Below are positions 6,621 to 14,705 of a stretch of 39,905 bases of DNA, piece after piece. The position numbers and the translations under genes were made by a program. Location of the stretch: assembly GCA_949295465.1 (NCBI GenBank), contig CASFKY010000010.1, forward strand, positions 1 to 39,905, given 5' to 3'. The stretch is from an uncultured Oscillospiraceae bacterium. GTDB taxonomy: Bacteria > Bacillota > Clostridia > Oscillospirales > Ruminococcaceae. How positions within the stretch are numbered: the first letter of the stretch is position 1; each line of letters begins with the position of its first letter. The notes under the pieces are model-generated. The model was not told the origin of the DNA and searched no databases. It saw nothing but the letters and a program-made list of their open reading frames with translations.

Positions 6621-7567
6621 AACAGAACCGAAAGAAGGCGGGAGCCCTGCTTTGCGCGCTGGCCCTGGTGCTGGCGCTGGGCACCGGCTGTTCCGCCCGC
6701 AGCACCCAGGAAGGGGAGGCCCAGGGCATCCCCGCTGCCCCTACCGACAGCTATGTGCTGGATGAGGCGGGGATTCTGAGCCAGGAGACCGAAGAATATG
6801 TCAATCAAAAGACACAGGCTCTAAGAAATGCCTGCGGCTCCGAGATTGTTGTGGTTGCGGTAGAATATACTGGAAGTCTTTCCACCGAAGAATATGCTTT
6901 AACCGTGGGGGAAAATTGGGGGGTAGGAGATAAGGATAAAGACAACGGTATAGTGTTGTTATTGGTGCCCGGGGCAGATGACTACTGGTGCCTGCAGGGA
7001 AAAGGGCTGGAGACCACCCTGCCCACCAGCACCCTCAGTCGGATTTTGCAGCAGCAAATGGAGCCTCAGTGGGTGCAAAAAGACTATGACACCGGCACCC
7101 GCCAGACGGTAGAGGCCCTGTATGAAGAGCTCTGCACCATCTATCAGGTGAGCCCGGAGGAAACGGCAGCCGGCGGCAGCTACAGCACCGGCTTCAACAG
7201 CAATGCCGAGGGCTATGTCTACCAGTATGGCCGGCCTTCCGGCGGCGCTGTGAGCACGGCGGTATCCCTGGCCCCCTTCCTCTTCTTTGTGATCATCGCG
7301 GTGGTGGTTGTGCTGCTGCTGTTTCCCCGGGGACCTAGGGGCGGCGGCGGGGGCGGTTCGGTTCTGCCCTGGCTGCTGTTGTTTGGCGGCGGCCCCCGCT
7401 GGCGGGGACCCCGGCCACCCCATGGGCCGGGCGGTTTCGGCGGTTTTGGAGGCGGTTTCGGTCACGGCGGCGGTTTTGGAGGCGGTTTCGGCCACGGCGG
7501 TGGCGGCGGTTTTGGCGGCTTTGGCGGTGGAGGCTTCCATGGCGGCGGCGCCGGCCGGGGCCGGTGA
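6617..7567 (+). CDS. TPM-domain (YgcG/DUF477-type) lipoprotein with glycine-rich tail
   Basis: A 316-residue protein. A lipoprotein signal peptide ends in LALGTGC (cysteine near residue 23). A TPM domain (PF04536; about residues 45-180) has YVLDEAGILS at its start and DNGIVLLLVPG further on. A transmembrane segment follows at about residues 219-236, then a tail of glycine with phenylalanine and histidine. This is the common YgcG-like layout, found beside LemA genes. TPM domains have been tied to photosystem repair in plants and to membrane quality control, but the bacterial role is unclear. ATG 6617 overlaps the LemA-like stop (ATGA). Codons in 6830-6960 are AT-rich (about 43% GC by hand count), unlike the rest of the gene. 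Confidence 0.85.
   Translation: MKQNRKKAGALLCALALVLALGTGCSARSTQEGEAQGIPAAPTDSYVLDEAGILSQETEEYVNQKTQALRNACGSEIVVVAVEYTGSLSTEEYALTVGENWGVGDKDKDNGIVLLLVPGADDYWCLQGKGLETTLPTSTLSRILQQQMEPQWVQKDYDTGTRQTVEALYEELCTIYQVSPEETAAGGSYSTGFNSNAEGYVYQYGRPSGGAVSTAVSLAPFLFFVIIAVVVVLLLFPRGPRGGGGGGSVLPWLLLFGGGPRWRGPRPPHGPGGFGGFGGGFGHGGGFGGGFGHGGGGGFGGFGGGGFHGGGAGRGR
7441..7500 (+). repeat. Tandem 30-bp repeat inside the glycine-rich tail
   Basis: Two adjacent 30-bp copies (7441-7470 and 7471-7500) differ at one base. They encode repeated Gly/Phe/His units and could change copy number by slippage. Confidence 0.85.
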
Positions 7568-7662
7568 AAGACCTGCGTCCCGGCCTCTTTCGGACGGTCA
7601 GAGTCTGCCTCGCAAGCACAAACGCTGGCAGCCCCCTGGCGCGCACATATCAATACAAACGC

Positions 7663-7701
7663 AAAAAAGAGGCTTTCCCCAAAAGGGAAAGCCTCTTTTT
7701 T
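7663..7701. terminator. Bidirectional terminator shared by the TPM gene and rnpB
   Basis: Arms of 17 bp (7663-7679 and 7685-7701, core GAGGCTTTCCC) give A- and T-runs on both sides, so it can stop transcription from the left (TPM gene) and from the right (rnpB on the minus strand). Confidence 0.92.
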
Positions 7702-7712
7702 ACAAGAAAACG

Positions 7713-8053
7713 ACCGAACCGTAAGCCGGGTTCTGTATTAAACGACGATCTTTCTCGACTTTGCGTCGCCGCAAAGCTCAAGCCATCTCCGGGACGCGCG
7801 GAGCAGCGCATATGTCCCATACGGATGTTGCTTCTGGTAGGGTTTACAGAGCCGCAAAGTTGCCAGTGCGCTGGTGAGCTCTTGCCTCGCCTTTCCATCC
7901 TTACCGCGCAGATGCGCGGCGGTTTATTTCTGTTGCACTATCCCTGGGGTCACCCCCGGCTGCCGTTAGCAGTTACCATGCTCCTGTGAAGCCCGGACTT
8001 TCCTCAGGGCGGACCAGGCCGCCCCGCCGCCGTATGTTTCGCTCGTTTTCCTG
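7713..8053 (-). ncRNA. rnpB: RNase P RNA, bacterial type A-like
   Basis: Read on the minus strand, the sequence contains the universal RNase P blocks GAGGAAAGTCCGGGC (8005-7991), the CATGGTAACTGCTAACGG region, and the 3' block ACAGAACCCGGCTTA (7736-7722), which pairs back with the GTCCGGGC region. About 340 nt is a normal size. It is the catalytic RNA that matures the 5' ends of tRNAs. The ends are approximate: the 5' end is set by the promoter and the 3' end by the terminator. Confidence 0.95.
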
Positions 8054-8060
8054 CCAGGCA

Positions 8061-8089
8061 AGTATACCACATTTTTGCCCTCAGGACAA
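8061..8089 (-). promoter_or_regulatory. Promoter of rnpB
   Basis: On the minus strand TTGTCC (8089-8084), a 17-bp spacer and TATACT (8066-8061) lie just upstream of the RNase P RNA. Confidence 0.75.
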
Positions 8090-8129
8090 ACCTTTTTCTG
8101 TCCGCAGAGGAAAAAGAAACGGGCAGGGG

Positions 8130-8158
8130 TTGACAAACTGGGTCTATGATAGTAGACT
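8130..8158 (+). promoter_or_regulatory. Promoter of the BlaI-like repressor operon
   Basis: TTGACA (8130-8135), a 17-bp spacer and TAGACT (8153-8158) face away from the rnpB promoter. The -10 box lies inside a candidate operator. Confidence 0.7.
8142..8157 (+). promoter_or_regulatory. Candidate BlaI-type operator
   Basis: GTCTA (8142-8146) and TAGAC (8153-8157) form an inverted repeat over the -10 box. A further TAGACC half-site lies at 8181-8186. BlaI/MecI repressors bind dyads of this size at their own promoters, so autorepression is a reasonable inference. The half-site differs from the classical TACA/TGTA. Confidence 0.45.
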
Positions 8159-8230
8159 AAATGCGAAAGGTTTATAAATATAGACCGATTGCGGCTTTCG
8201 GAATTCCAGACATAGAAGAAGGTGCAGAAC

Positions 8231-8617
8231 ATGAAGCAAGAAGAAAACAGGCCCGCCCGGCTGGGCGAGAGCGAATACCGCTTTGCCTGCCTGGTGTGGC
8301 AGAACGAGCCGGTGGCCAGCGGCCAGCTGGTAAAGCTGGCTGCCCGGGAGATGGGCTGGAAAAAGAGCACCACCTACACGGTGTTGCACAAGCTCATTGA
8401 AAAGGGGATCCTCCAAAATCAGGACAGCCAGGTGACCAGCTTGGTGGGTCAGGGGGAAGTACAGCGGTCGGAGAGCGCCGCCGTGGTGGATAAAACCTTC
8501 TCGGGCAGCCTGCCCAGCTTTGTGGCGGCATTCCTGGACGGGAAGGGCATCACCCCCGAAGAGGCCCGTCAGATCCGCCAGATGCTAGAGAACTATGAGA
8601 AAGGAGAACAGATATGA
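8231..8617 (+). CDS. BlaI/MecI/CopY-family transcriptional repressor
   Basis: A 128-residue protein with the winged-helix layout of the BlaI/MecI family (PF03965): LGESEYRFACLVWQNEPVAS, then KKSTTYTVLHKLIEKGIL as recognition helix and wing, and a C-terminal dimerisation helix region (EARQIRQMLENYEKGE). In the classical system the repressor is inactivated after a paired M56 protease is triggered. The next gene encodes such a protease and overlaps by four bases (ATGA at 8614). ATG 8231 was chosen over GTG 8222 because GAAGGTG gives suitable spacing. It probably represses its own promoter. Confidence 0.88.
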   Translation: MKQEENRPARLGESEYRFACLVWQNEPVASGQLVKLAAREMGWKKSTTYTVLHKLIEKGILQNQDSQVTSLVGQGEVQRSESAAVVDKTFSGSLPSFVAAFLDGKGITPEEARQIRQMLENYEKGEQI

Positions 8618-10026
8618 AAGGGATTCTGTCGGAACTGCTGCGCATGAGCGCAGAGGGCAGTCTGGTGATCCTGGCGGTATGGCTGGCAGGGGCTCTGCTG
8701 CGCCGGTGCAAGGCGCCTGCCAGGCCGGCGGCGCTGCTCTGGCTGGTGGCCTGTTTTCGGCTGCTCTGTCCCTTCCAGCCCCGGCTGAGCCTGCCGACGC
8801 CCCGGGGAACGGCCGCAGCGGTGGGCACCGCCCTGAGTGAGCTGGAATGGGGCGACCTGACGGCGGCAGCCCCCCAGGCAGCCGGTGGGCCGGATTTGCT
8901 GCCCGGTATCCTGGCGGCGGTGTACGGGGCCGGGGTACTGGCGCTGGCAGCCCGGGCCTTTTTGAAGTACCACAGCCTCAAGAGCCATCTGGCGCTGGCT
9001 TACCGCACCGAAGATGGATATTACACCGGCACCGGGGTGGACACGCCCCTGATCCTGGGAGTATTTCGTCCCCGCATCTATCTGCCTTCCACCCTTGAAG
9101 GCAGGGATAAGGAAATGGTGCTGGCCCATGAGCGGGCGCATCTGCGCTGGAAAGACCCCTGGACCCGGCTGCTGTTTTACGGTGCGGTCTGTCTGCACTG
9201 GTACAATCCCTTGGTGTGGGCGGCCTACTTCCGCTTTGTGCGGGATACCGAGGCCGCCTGTGACGAGGAGGTGCTGAGAGAGCAGAGGGCGGAGAGAGCC
9301 GCCTACAGCCGCTGCCTGCTGGCCCTTTCCCAGGACAGCCGGATCCCCGCCGGGGCAGTGGCCTTTGGACGATATCCCCTCAAGGGGCGGGTAAAGCATA
9401 TCCTGCGCTGGCAAAAGCCGGGCCGTTTCCTCACGGCGCTGGTCCTGGTGGTGGTGCTGTCGGTGGGCGCAGCCTGCACTTTTTCCTTTGCGGAGGGACA
9501 GACACCTGTAGAGCAGGTGTCTTCCAGTTTGGTGGCCGGGCAGGAGGCGGAATTCGAGGAGTCGGAGACGACTTCCCAGGCCGCCCCGGAACAAAAAGAG
9601 GAAAACTGGCTCTGGCCGGTGCCGGAATATACCCATGTGAGCAACAGAATGATCGAGACCAGCGAGGAGGACCCGGAAAATCAGCGGACGGTGGGCAGCA
9701 GCCACAAAGGGGTGGATCTGGCGGCCCCGGAGGGCAGCGAGATCCTGGCCATGGCCGACGGCGTGGTAGAAAAGGCCGGCTATGATGTCCTGGGCAGCGG
9801 GTCCGGCTACGGGTACCTGGTGCTGCTGCGCCACGAAAACGGCTGGCGCACCCTGTACGCCCATTGCAGCGAGGTCTGCGTGCAGGAGGGGGACACGGTG
9901 CGCCAGGGCGACCTGATCGCCCGGGTAGGCCACAGCGGCTACAGCACCGGCAACCACTGCCATGTGGAGATGCTGGACGAAAACGGCAATCGGTATGACC
10001 TGTGTCAGGAGACCGGGGAACCATAA
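8614..10026 (+). CDS. BlaR1-type M56 membrane protease fused to an M23 murein peptidase
   Basis: A 470-residue two-domain protein. Residues 1-300 are an M56 (BlaR1/MecR1) protease with transmembrane segments near 15-30, 40-52, 98-115 and 273-292. It has an intact zinc motif HERAH at 172-176 and a downstream DTEAACDEEVL block. Residues about 335-460 are an extracellular M23 endopeptidase with HKGVD at 364-368 and HCH at 448-450, all zinc ligands present. In BlaR1 this outer position holds a penicillin-binding sensor domain, which is missing. The protein could therefore sense or cut peptidoglycan outside and cleave the BlaI-type repressor inside; that coupling is inference. M23/M56 fusions are annotated in other Firmicutes, so the architecture may not be unique. 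Translation is coupled to the repressor gene. Confidence 0.88.
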   Translation: MKGILSELLRMSAEGSLVILAVWLAGALLRRCKAPARPAALLWLVACFRLLCPFQPRLSLPTPRGTAAAVGTALSELEWGDLTAAAPQAAGGPDLLPGILAAVYGAGVLALAARAFLKYHSLKSHLALAYRTEDGYYTGTGVDTPLILGVFRPRIYLPSTLEGRDKEMVLAHERAHLRWKDPWTRLLFYGAVCLHWYNPLVWAAYFRFVRDTEAACDEEVLREQRAERAAYSRCLLALSQDSRIPAGAVAFGRYPLKGRVKHILRWQKPGRFLTALVLVVVLSVGAACTFSFAEGQTPVEQVSSSLVAGQEAEFEESETTSQAAPEQKEENWLWPVPEYTHVSNRMIETSEEDPENQRTVGSSHKGVDLAAPEGSEILAMADGVVEKAGYDVLGSGSGYGYLVLLRHENGWRTLYAHCSEVCVQEGDTVRQGDLIARVGHSGYSTGNHCHVEMLDENGNRYDLCQETGEP

Positions 10027-10086
10027 GCCGGTTCACCGCAAATCCCTTCAAACAGAAGAAAAAAGAGACTGTTGTGCGCGGCACGT

Positions 10087-10115
10087 TTGCAGAATTCCTG
10101 TTTTTTTGTTATAAT
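10087..10115 (+). promoter_or_regulatory. Promoter of the RluA-family gene
   Basis: TTGCAG (10087-10092), a 17-bp spacer and TATAAT (10110-10115) are followed by the gene about 70 bases later. Confidence 0.7.
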
Positions 10116-10186
10116 CAATATTCGTAAACTGGGAGATATGACTTTTCTTTGCCGGACAAAGCGCCGGAGAAAGGGGGCGCCGCACC

Positions 10187-11071
10187 TTGGGCCGCAGACT
10201 GACGTTTGGGGCGGCATCCTGCCAGAAGGGGATGCCGCTGCGGGATTTTCTGCGGCAGCAGGGGGTCACGGCGTCCCTCATCAAGGCGGTGAAATACCGG
10301 GGCGGCGGCTTTTGGGCCGACGGCAGGCCGGTGTTCACCGACTACCGGCTGCAAGGCGGGGAGAAGATCTCCTTTGAACTGCCCCCGGAGAGGGACACCA
10401 GCGTCCGGCCTCAGGCATTGCCCCTTCAGATCGCCTACGAGGACGAAGAGGCGGTGGTGCTGGACAAGCCCGCCGGCATGGCGGTGCACCCCACCCTCAC
10501 CGCCCCGGAGGGTACCCTGGCCAACGCCTGGATGGGCGAACTGCAAAAAAGGGGAGAGAGCGGAATTTTCCGACCTCTGAACCGGCTGGACAAAAACACC
10601 AGCGGCCTGGTGCTCTGTGCTAGGGACGCCTTTGCAGCTGCCCTTTTGCCGGGAAAATGCCAAAAATGGTATCTGGCCATCGCCGGGGGAGAAATGCCCC
10701 TGGGCTCGGGAAAAATCGACGCTCCCATCGGCCGGGCCGGGGACAGCATCATCCGGCGGCAGGTCTGCCGGGAGGGCAAACCAAGCCTCACCGAATACCG
10801 GGTGCTGGCCTCGGCCGGGGGGTATTCCCTGGTGCAGGTGATGCCCCGGACCGGGCGCACCCATCAGATCCGGGTGCACATGGCATGGATCGGCCACCCC
10901 CTTGCGGGAGATACTTTGTATGGGGGCGACGAGGTGTTGCCAAGGCATGCCCTCCACTGCGGAGAGCTGGAATTTTGGGGGATGCACGGGCAAATCCGGC
11001 TGAAAAGCCCGCTGCCCGAGGACATGGGCCAGCTGGCCCAAAGGGCGGGGCTGTGTGTGAAAACCCTGTGA
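10187..11071 (+). CDS. RluA-family pseudouridine synthase (RluD-like)
   Basis: A 294-residue protein. An S4-like RNA-binding segment (about residues 20-60, PLRDFLRQQGVTASLIKAVK) precedes the catalytic domain. The active-site motif is NRLDKNTSGLVL, whose aspartate is the family nucleophile, and the late motif is PRTGRTHQIRVH. It converts uridines in rRNA or tRNA to pseudouridine; whether it is RluC-, RluD- or RluA-specific cannot be told. The start is TTG 10187 with GGAGAAAGGGGG upstream. It has its own promoter and appears to be single. Confidence 0.9.
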   Translation: MGRRLTFGAASCQKGMPLRDFLRQQGVTASLIKAVKYRGGGFWADGRPVFTDYRLQGGEKISFELPPERDTSVRPQALPLQIAYEDEEAVVLDKPAGMAVHPTLTAPEGTLANAWMGELQKRGESGIFRPLNRLDKNTSGLVLCARDAFAAALLPGKCQKWYLAIAGGEMPLGSGKIDAPIGRAGDSIIRRQVCREGKPSLTEYRVLASAGGYSLVQVMPRTGRTHQIRVHMAWIGHPLAGDTLYGGDEVLPRHALHCGELEFWGMHGQIRLKSPLPEDMGQLAQRAGLCVKTL

Positions 11072-11098
11072 AAAAGCAGGGAAATCCTGCCCACAAGG

Positions 11099-11127
11099 TT
11101 TTTTGCCCGGGGGGATTGGTGTATAAT
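11099..11127 (+). promoter_or_regulatory. Probable promoter of the M23/LysM gene
   Basis: A perfect TATAAT (11122-11127) has only a poor -35 (TTTTTG, 11099-11104) at 17-bp spacing. It lies about 80 bases before the gene. Confidence 0.4.
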
Positions 11128-11206
11128 GAGGCCAATGTCTCCCCGCCCCTGGGGACAGAAATCCAAAAAACAGGAATAAAAATCTAACAGGAAAGGAGCA
11201 TACAGC

Positions 11207-13048
11207 GTGCCGCAATTTACTCAGAAGCCTCCCGGGAAACCTTCGCGGCCGGAGGGCAAAGAGGAAAAGCCGGCTGGCATGCCGGCAACAAAAAGTTATC
11301 GCTCGCTGGAAGACAGGCTGCAAAACCGTTTTCCCATGCTCTTTCGCCGGCTGAAGCAGAGCGCCCGATTTGCCGCCCTGGGCGAGGCGCTGTATTACAT
11401 AGGCTTTTGGTCCGAGTATACGGTGCTGCGGGCAGGCAGGGGGTTGCGGTATTGTTTCCGCATCGGTTTCCGCCGTGCCTTCCGGGCAATCGGCCGAGGC
11501 TGGCGAGTTCTGGCCAGAGTGGTTGGCCACACCTTTGAGGAGATCACCGGCCCTCTGGTCTATTTCCATCAGGGCTGGAAGAGCACTTCGGCCCTGGTTC
11601 ACTGGACCTACAAGAGCAAGGGCTTTGTGGGTGCCACCAGGCTGCTGTTCAAGCGGCTGAATCTGGGCGCCGCCCATTTCCGGCATCTGACCCGGCGGGC
11701 AGGAGTATATCTGCTGCCCCTGTCGGCTTTTGCGGTCTTTCTCTTCACGGTCCAGACGGTGGTGCACTACAATTACATCCTGGCCGTCTATGTGAACGAT
11801 CAGATCGTGGGCTATGTGGAAAACGAGAGCGTGTTTGACCGGGCCAAGGAGGATGTGCAGCAGCGCGTGGAGAGCGCCAACGTCGCCACCGGGGACGCCT
11901 CCCGTCAGGTGGAGATCAAGCCTACCTTTGCACTGGCGGTGCAGGGCCAGGTGCTGGACGAAAATGCCATGGCGGATGCCATCCTCACCGCTGCCAGCGA
12001 TGAGATCCAGGAGGCCACTGCCCTGTATGTGGACGGGAACCTGGCTGCCATCACCACCGATGGGGCGGATCTGCGGGCAGACCTGGAGGCGCTCAAGGCG
12101 CCCTATGAGGACCCCAATGACCCCAACCAGCGGGTGGAATTTGCAAAAGACGTGGAAGTGGTGGACGGCATCTACTTCACCGACTCCATCTCTGATTACC
12201 AGCAGGTCTACGACAAGATCACCGGCCTGGAACAGGCCCAGGTGCAGTATCAGGTGCAGGAGGGAGACACCCCCTGGAGCATCGCCCTCAGCCATGACTT
12301 GACCATCGATGAACTGTATGCCATGAACCCGGAGATGACCCAGGACGGGTACAATATGTATGTGGGGGATGAGCTGGTCATCGGGCAGGAGCGGCAGTAT
12401 CTGCCGGTGAAGGTGATCTACACCGAGACCTATCAGGTGGAGGTGCCCTACGAGACCATCACCACCGAGTCGGACGAGTACGACTGGGGTACCACCCGCA
12501 CCATCACCCAGGGCTCCAACGGCCTGAAGGAAGTGGTGGCGGATGTGACCTATGAAAACGGCGTGGAGACCAGCCGGGAAATTTTGCAGGAGACCATGCT
12601 GCAAGAGGTGGTCAACGAGGAGGTCGTCAAGGGCACCCGCCTGAAAGACGGTTCTGTCGCGGCCACCGCCACCGGCACCATCATGTGGCCGGTGCCCAAC
12701 TATCGGTATGTGAGCCGCTGGATGAGCTCGTCCCACAAGGGCGCGGACATCTGCGCCGCCTACGGTACTGCCATTCTGGCCGCCGACAGCGGCGTGGTTA
12801 CCGCCGCCGGATACAACGCGGCGGGCAGCGGGTACGGCTACTCCATCATCATCAACCATGGCAATGGCATGACCACCCTGTATGCCCACTGTGCCGAGCT
12901 GTATGTGTCGGCAGGCACCTATGTGAGCCAGGGCCAGGTGATCGGTGCGGTGGGCTCCACCGGCCAGAGCACCGGCAACCACTGCCACTTCGAGATCCGC
13001 ATTAACGGCGTGCTCACCAGCGCCCGGAATTACTTCCCCGGCATGTGA
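11207..13048 (+). CDS. Membrane-anchored M23 peptidase with LysM and G5 domains
   Basis: A 613-residue cell-wall hydrolase. A basic cytosolic N-terminal region (residues 1-165) is followed by one transmembrane segment (about 168-188). Next comes a mixed extracellular region, a LysM domain (about 343-395, QYQVQEGDTPWSIALSHDLT), a G5 domain (about 400-478) and a C-terminal M23 endopeptidase with HKGAD at 510-514 and HCH at 592-594. LysM and G5 bind glycan and M23 cuts peptide cross-bridges, so a role in wall growth or separation is likely. The order and the WPVPNYRYVSRWMSSSHKG entry to M23 resemble those of the neighbouring fusion at 8614-10026. GTG 11207 follows GAAAGGAG. The long cytosolic N-terminus is unusual. 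Confidence 0.9.
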   Translation: MPQFTQKPPGKPSRPEGKEEKPAGMPATKSYRSLEDRLQNRFPMLFRRLKQSARFAALGEALYYIGFWSEYTVLRAGRGLRYCFRIGFRRAFRAIGRGWRVLARVVGHTFEEITGPLVYFHQGWKSTSALVHWTYKSKGFVGATRLLFKRLNLGAAHFRHLTRRAGVYLLPLSAFAVFLFTVQTVVHYNYILAVYVNDQIVGYVENESVFDRAKEDVQQRVESANVATGDASRQVEIKPTFALAVQGQVLDENAMADAILTAASDEIQEATALYVDGNLAAITTDGADLRADLEALKAPYEDPNDPNQRVEFAKDVEVVDGIYFTDSISDYQQVYDKITGLEQAQVQYQVQEGDTPWSIALSHDLTIDELYAMNPEMTQDGYNMYVGDELVIGQERQYLPVKVIYTETYQVEVPYETITTESDEYDWGTTRTITQGSNGLKEVVADVTYENGVETSREILQETMLQEVVNEEVVKGTRLKDGSVAATATGTIMWPVPNYRYVSRWMSSSHKGADICAAYGTAILAADSGVVTAAGYNAAGSGYGYSIIINHGNGMTTLYAHCAELYVSAGTYVSQGQVIGAVGSTGQSTGNHCHFEIRINGVLTSARNYFPGM

Positions 13049-13072
13049 GCGGGCAAAGAACCAAACCACAGC

Positions 13073-13110
13073 CAAAAGCGCAGGCAAAGCAATTTGCCTG
13101 CGCTTTTGTT
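13073..13110 (+). terminator. Intrinsic terminator after the M23/LysM gene
   Basis: A perfect 16-bp inverted repeat (13073-13088 and 13093-13108, core GCGCAGGCAAA) with loop GCAA ends in TTTTG. The A-rich left arm gives a weak signal on the other strand. Confidence 0.85.
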
Positions 13111-13224
13111 GCGCTGCATGGAGAAATATTGCGGCCTGCCTGCCCGCCGCAGGCGGGAATGATCAAACCGGGGCGCGTTATGGGGGATAGTTCCGGCAAA
13201 ATGGGCAAATAATAGCTTTGCTAC

Positions 13225-13253
13225 TTCCTTTCTCGGTCAAGATGGTGTATAAT
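13225..13253 (+). promoter_or_regulatory. Probable promoter of murA
   Basis: A perfect TATAAT (13248-13253) is preceded at 17 bp by a weak TTCCTT (13225-13230), 65 bases before the gene. Confidence 0.45.
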
Positions 13254-13317
13254 TAACAAGTTGGCGGGGAGGACAAAATCCCCCGCGCGCACACAAAAAC
13301 TCAAAGGAGAGTTTGGT

Positions 13318-14601
13318 TTGGAAAAGTTCGTCATCAACGGCGGCAAACCTCTTATGGGAGAGGTCACCATCAGCGGCGCAAAAAACGCGGCGGTGGCGAT
13401 CCTGCCCGCGACCCTTCTGGCCGCAGACAAATGCGTTGTGGAAAATATCCCGGCCATCCATGATGTGTCGGTTTCTCTTGAAATTTTGGAGGCCCTGGGC
13501 GCGAAGATCCGCACCCTGAGCAAGAACAGTTACGAAATTGATACCACACACCTTGCCAGCAATCGGGTGCCGGACGATCTGTCCCGCCAGATGCGGGCCA
13601 GCTATTATTTTTTGGGGGCTCTGCTGGGCCGGTGCGGTTCCGGCCAGGTGGCCATGCCCGGCGGCTGCAATCTGGGTCCCCGGCCCATCGACCAGCATCT
13701 GAAGGCGTTCTGCGCCCTGAATGCGGCGGATTCGGTGGAGTACGGCATGATCAAGGTCCAGAGCGACGATCTGCGGGGTGCCCACATCTTCTTTGACACC
13801 GTGTCGGTGGGAGCCACCATGAACGCCATGCTCAGCGCCGTGCTGGCCAGAGGCACCACCCAGCTGGAAAACGTGGCCAAAGAACCCCATGTGGTGGACC
13901 TGGCCAACTTCCTCAACATGATGGGGGCGGACGTGCGGGGCGCCGGCACCGATGTGATCAAGATCCGCGGTGTGGAAAAGCTCCACGGCTGCACCTATTC
14001 CATCATCCCGGACCAGATCGAGGCGGGCAGCTTTATGGTGGCTGCGGCGGCCACCGGCGGCAATGTATTGATCAAGAACGTGACGCCCAAACATCTGGAA
14101 CCCATCACCGCCAAGCTGGAGCTGGCGGGGGCCACGGTAGAGGAATACGACGATGCGGTGCGAGTTTACCGCACGGGGGACATCTATCCCTGCAAGATCA
14201 AGACCATGCCCCATCCGGGTTTTCCCACTGACATGCAGCCCCTGATGACGGTGCTGCTGAGCCGGGCCAGAGGTACCTCCATCATCACCGAGGGCATCTG
14301 GGAGAACCGCTTCCGCTATGTGGACGAATTGGTGCGCATGGGTGCCAACATCCAGGTGGACGGCCAGGTGGCCGTGATCGAAGGGGTGCCCGAGTTGCTG
14401 CCGGCGCCTCTGCGGGCCTCTGACCTGCGGGCCGGAGCAGCTCTGGTAGTGGCGGCGCTGTCGGCCAAGGGCGTCAGCGAGATCGACGAGGTCAGCCACA
14501 TCGAGCGGGGCTATGAGAACCTGGTGGAAAAATTGCAGGGGCTGGGGGCGGACATCCGCCGGGTAGAAAAACCCGCAGCCGCTATGGCCAAGGCACTGTA
14601 A
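13318..14601 (+). CDS. murA: UDP-N-acetylglucosamine 1-carboxyvinyltransferase
   Basis: A 427-residue MurA, of normal length. It transfers enolpyruvate from PEP to UDP-GlcNAc, the first committed step of peptidoglycan synthesis, in the cytoplasm. ISGAKNAAVAILPATLLA near the start and the catalytic loop MPGGCNLGPRPIDQHL are diagnostic. The cysteine (residue 117) that fosfomycin alkylates is present, so the enzyme should be fosfomycin-sensitive. KTMPHPGFPTDMQPLM is also conserved. The start is TTG 13318, set by AAAGGAGA eight bases before it. It lies between a wall hydrolase and a WalJ homologue, giving a cell-wall neighbourhood. Confidence 0.95.
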   Translation: MEKFVINGGKPLMGEVTISGAKNAAVAILPATLLAADKCVVENIPAIHDVSVSLEILEALGAKIRTLSKNSYEIDTTHLASNRVPDDLSRQMRASYYFLGALLGRCGSGQVAMPGGCNLGPRPIDQHLKAFCALNAADSVEYGMIKVQSDDLRGAHIFFDTVSVGATMNAMLSAVLARGTTQLENVAKEPHVVDLANFLNMMGADVRGAGTDVIKIRGVEKLHGCTYSIIPDQIEAGSFMVAAAATGGNVLIKNVTPKHLEPITAKLELAGATVEEYDDAVRVYRTGDIYPCKIKTMPHPGFPTDMQPLMTVLLSRARGTSIITEGIWENRFRYVDELVRMGANIQVDGQVAVIEGVPELLPAPLRASDLRAGAALVVAALSAKGVSEIDEVSHIERGYENLVEKLQGLGADIRRVEKPAAAMAKAL

Positions 14602-14612
14602 CTGAACAGAGT

Positions 14613-14657
14613 GGCGGGCACTGCCCGCCGGGGCCGCAGGAGTGCGGCCTTTGTTTT
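14613..14657 (+). terminator. Double-hairpin terminator after murA
   Basis: A perfect 8-bp repeat GGCGGGCA/TGCCCGCC (14613-14629) is followed by GGCCGCA/TGCGGCC (14632-14649) and the run TTTGTTTTT. Confidence 0.75.
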
Positions 14658-14705
14658 TGGCGGCGGATCCGGGGCTGCCCTGGATACATAATAAAGGAGA
14701 ATGTC

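Noticed and set aside
7430-7560. Short repeats that could look like a CRISPR array
   Set aside because: Only two adjacent copies exist, without spacers, and they encode a Gly/Phe/His tail in frame.
8614-10026. Classical beta-lactam sensor BlaR1/MecR1
   Set aside because: The protease and repressor match, but the penicillin-binding domain is absent and an M23 domain takes its place, so beta-lactam sensing cannot be claimed.
10115-13087. A 990-codon open frame on the minus strand
   Set aside because: It is antisense to the RluA-type and M23/LysM genes, which have clear motifs and start signals.
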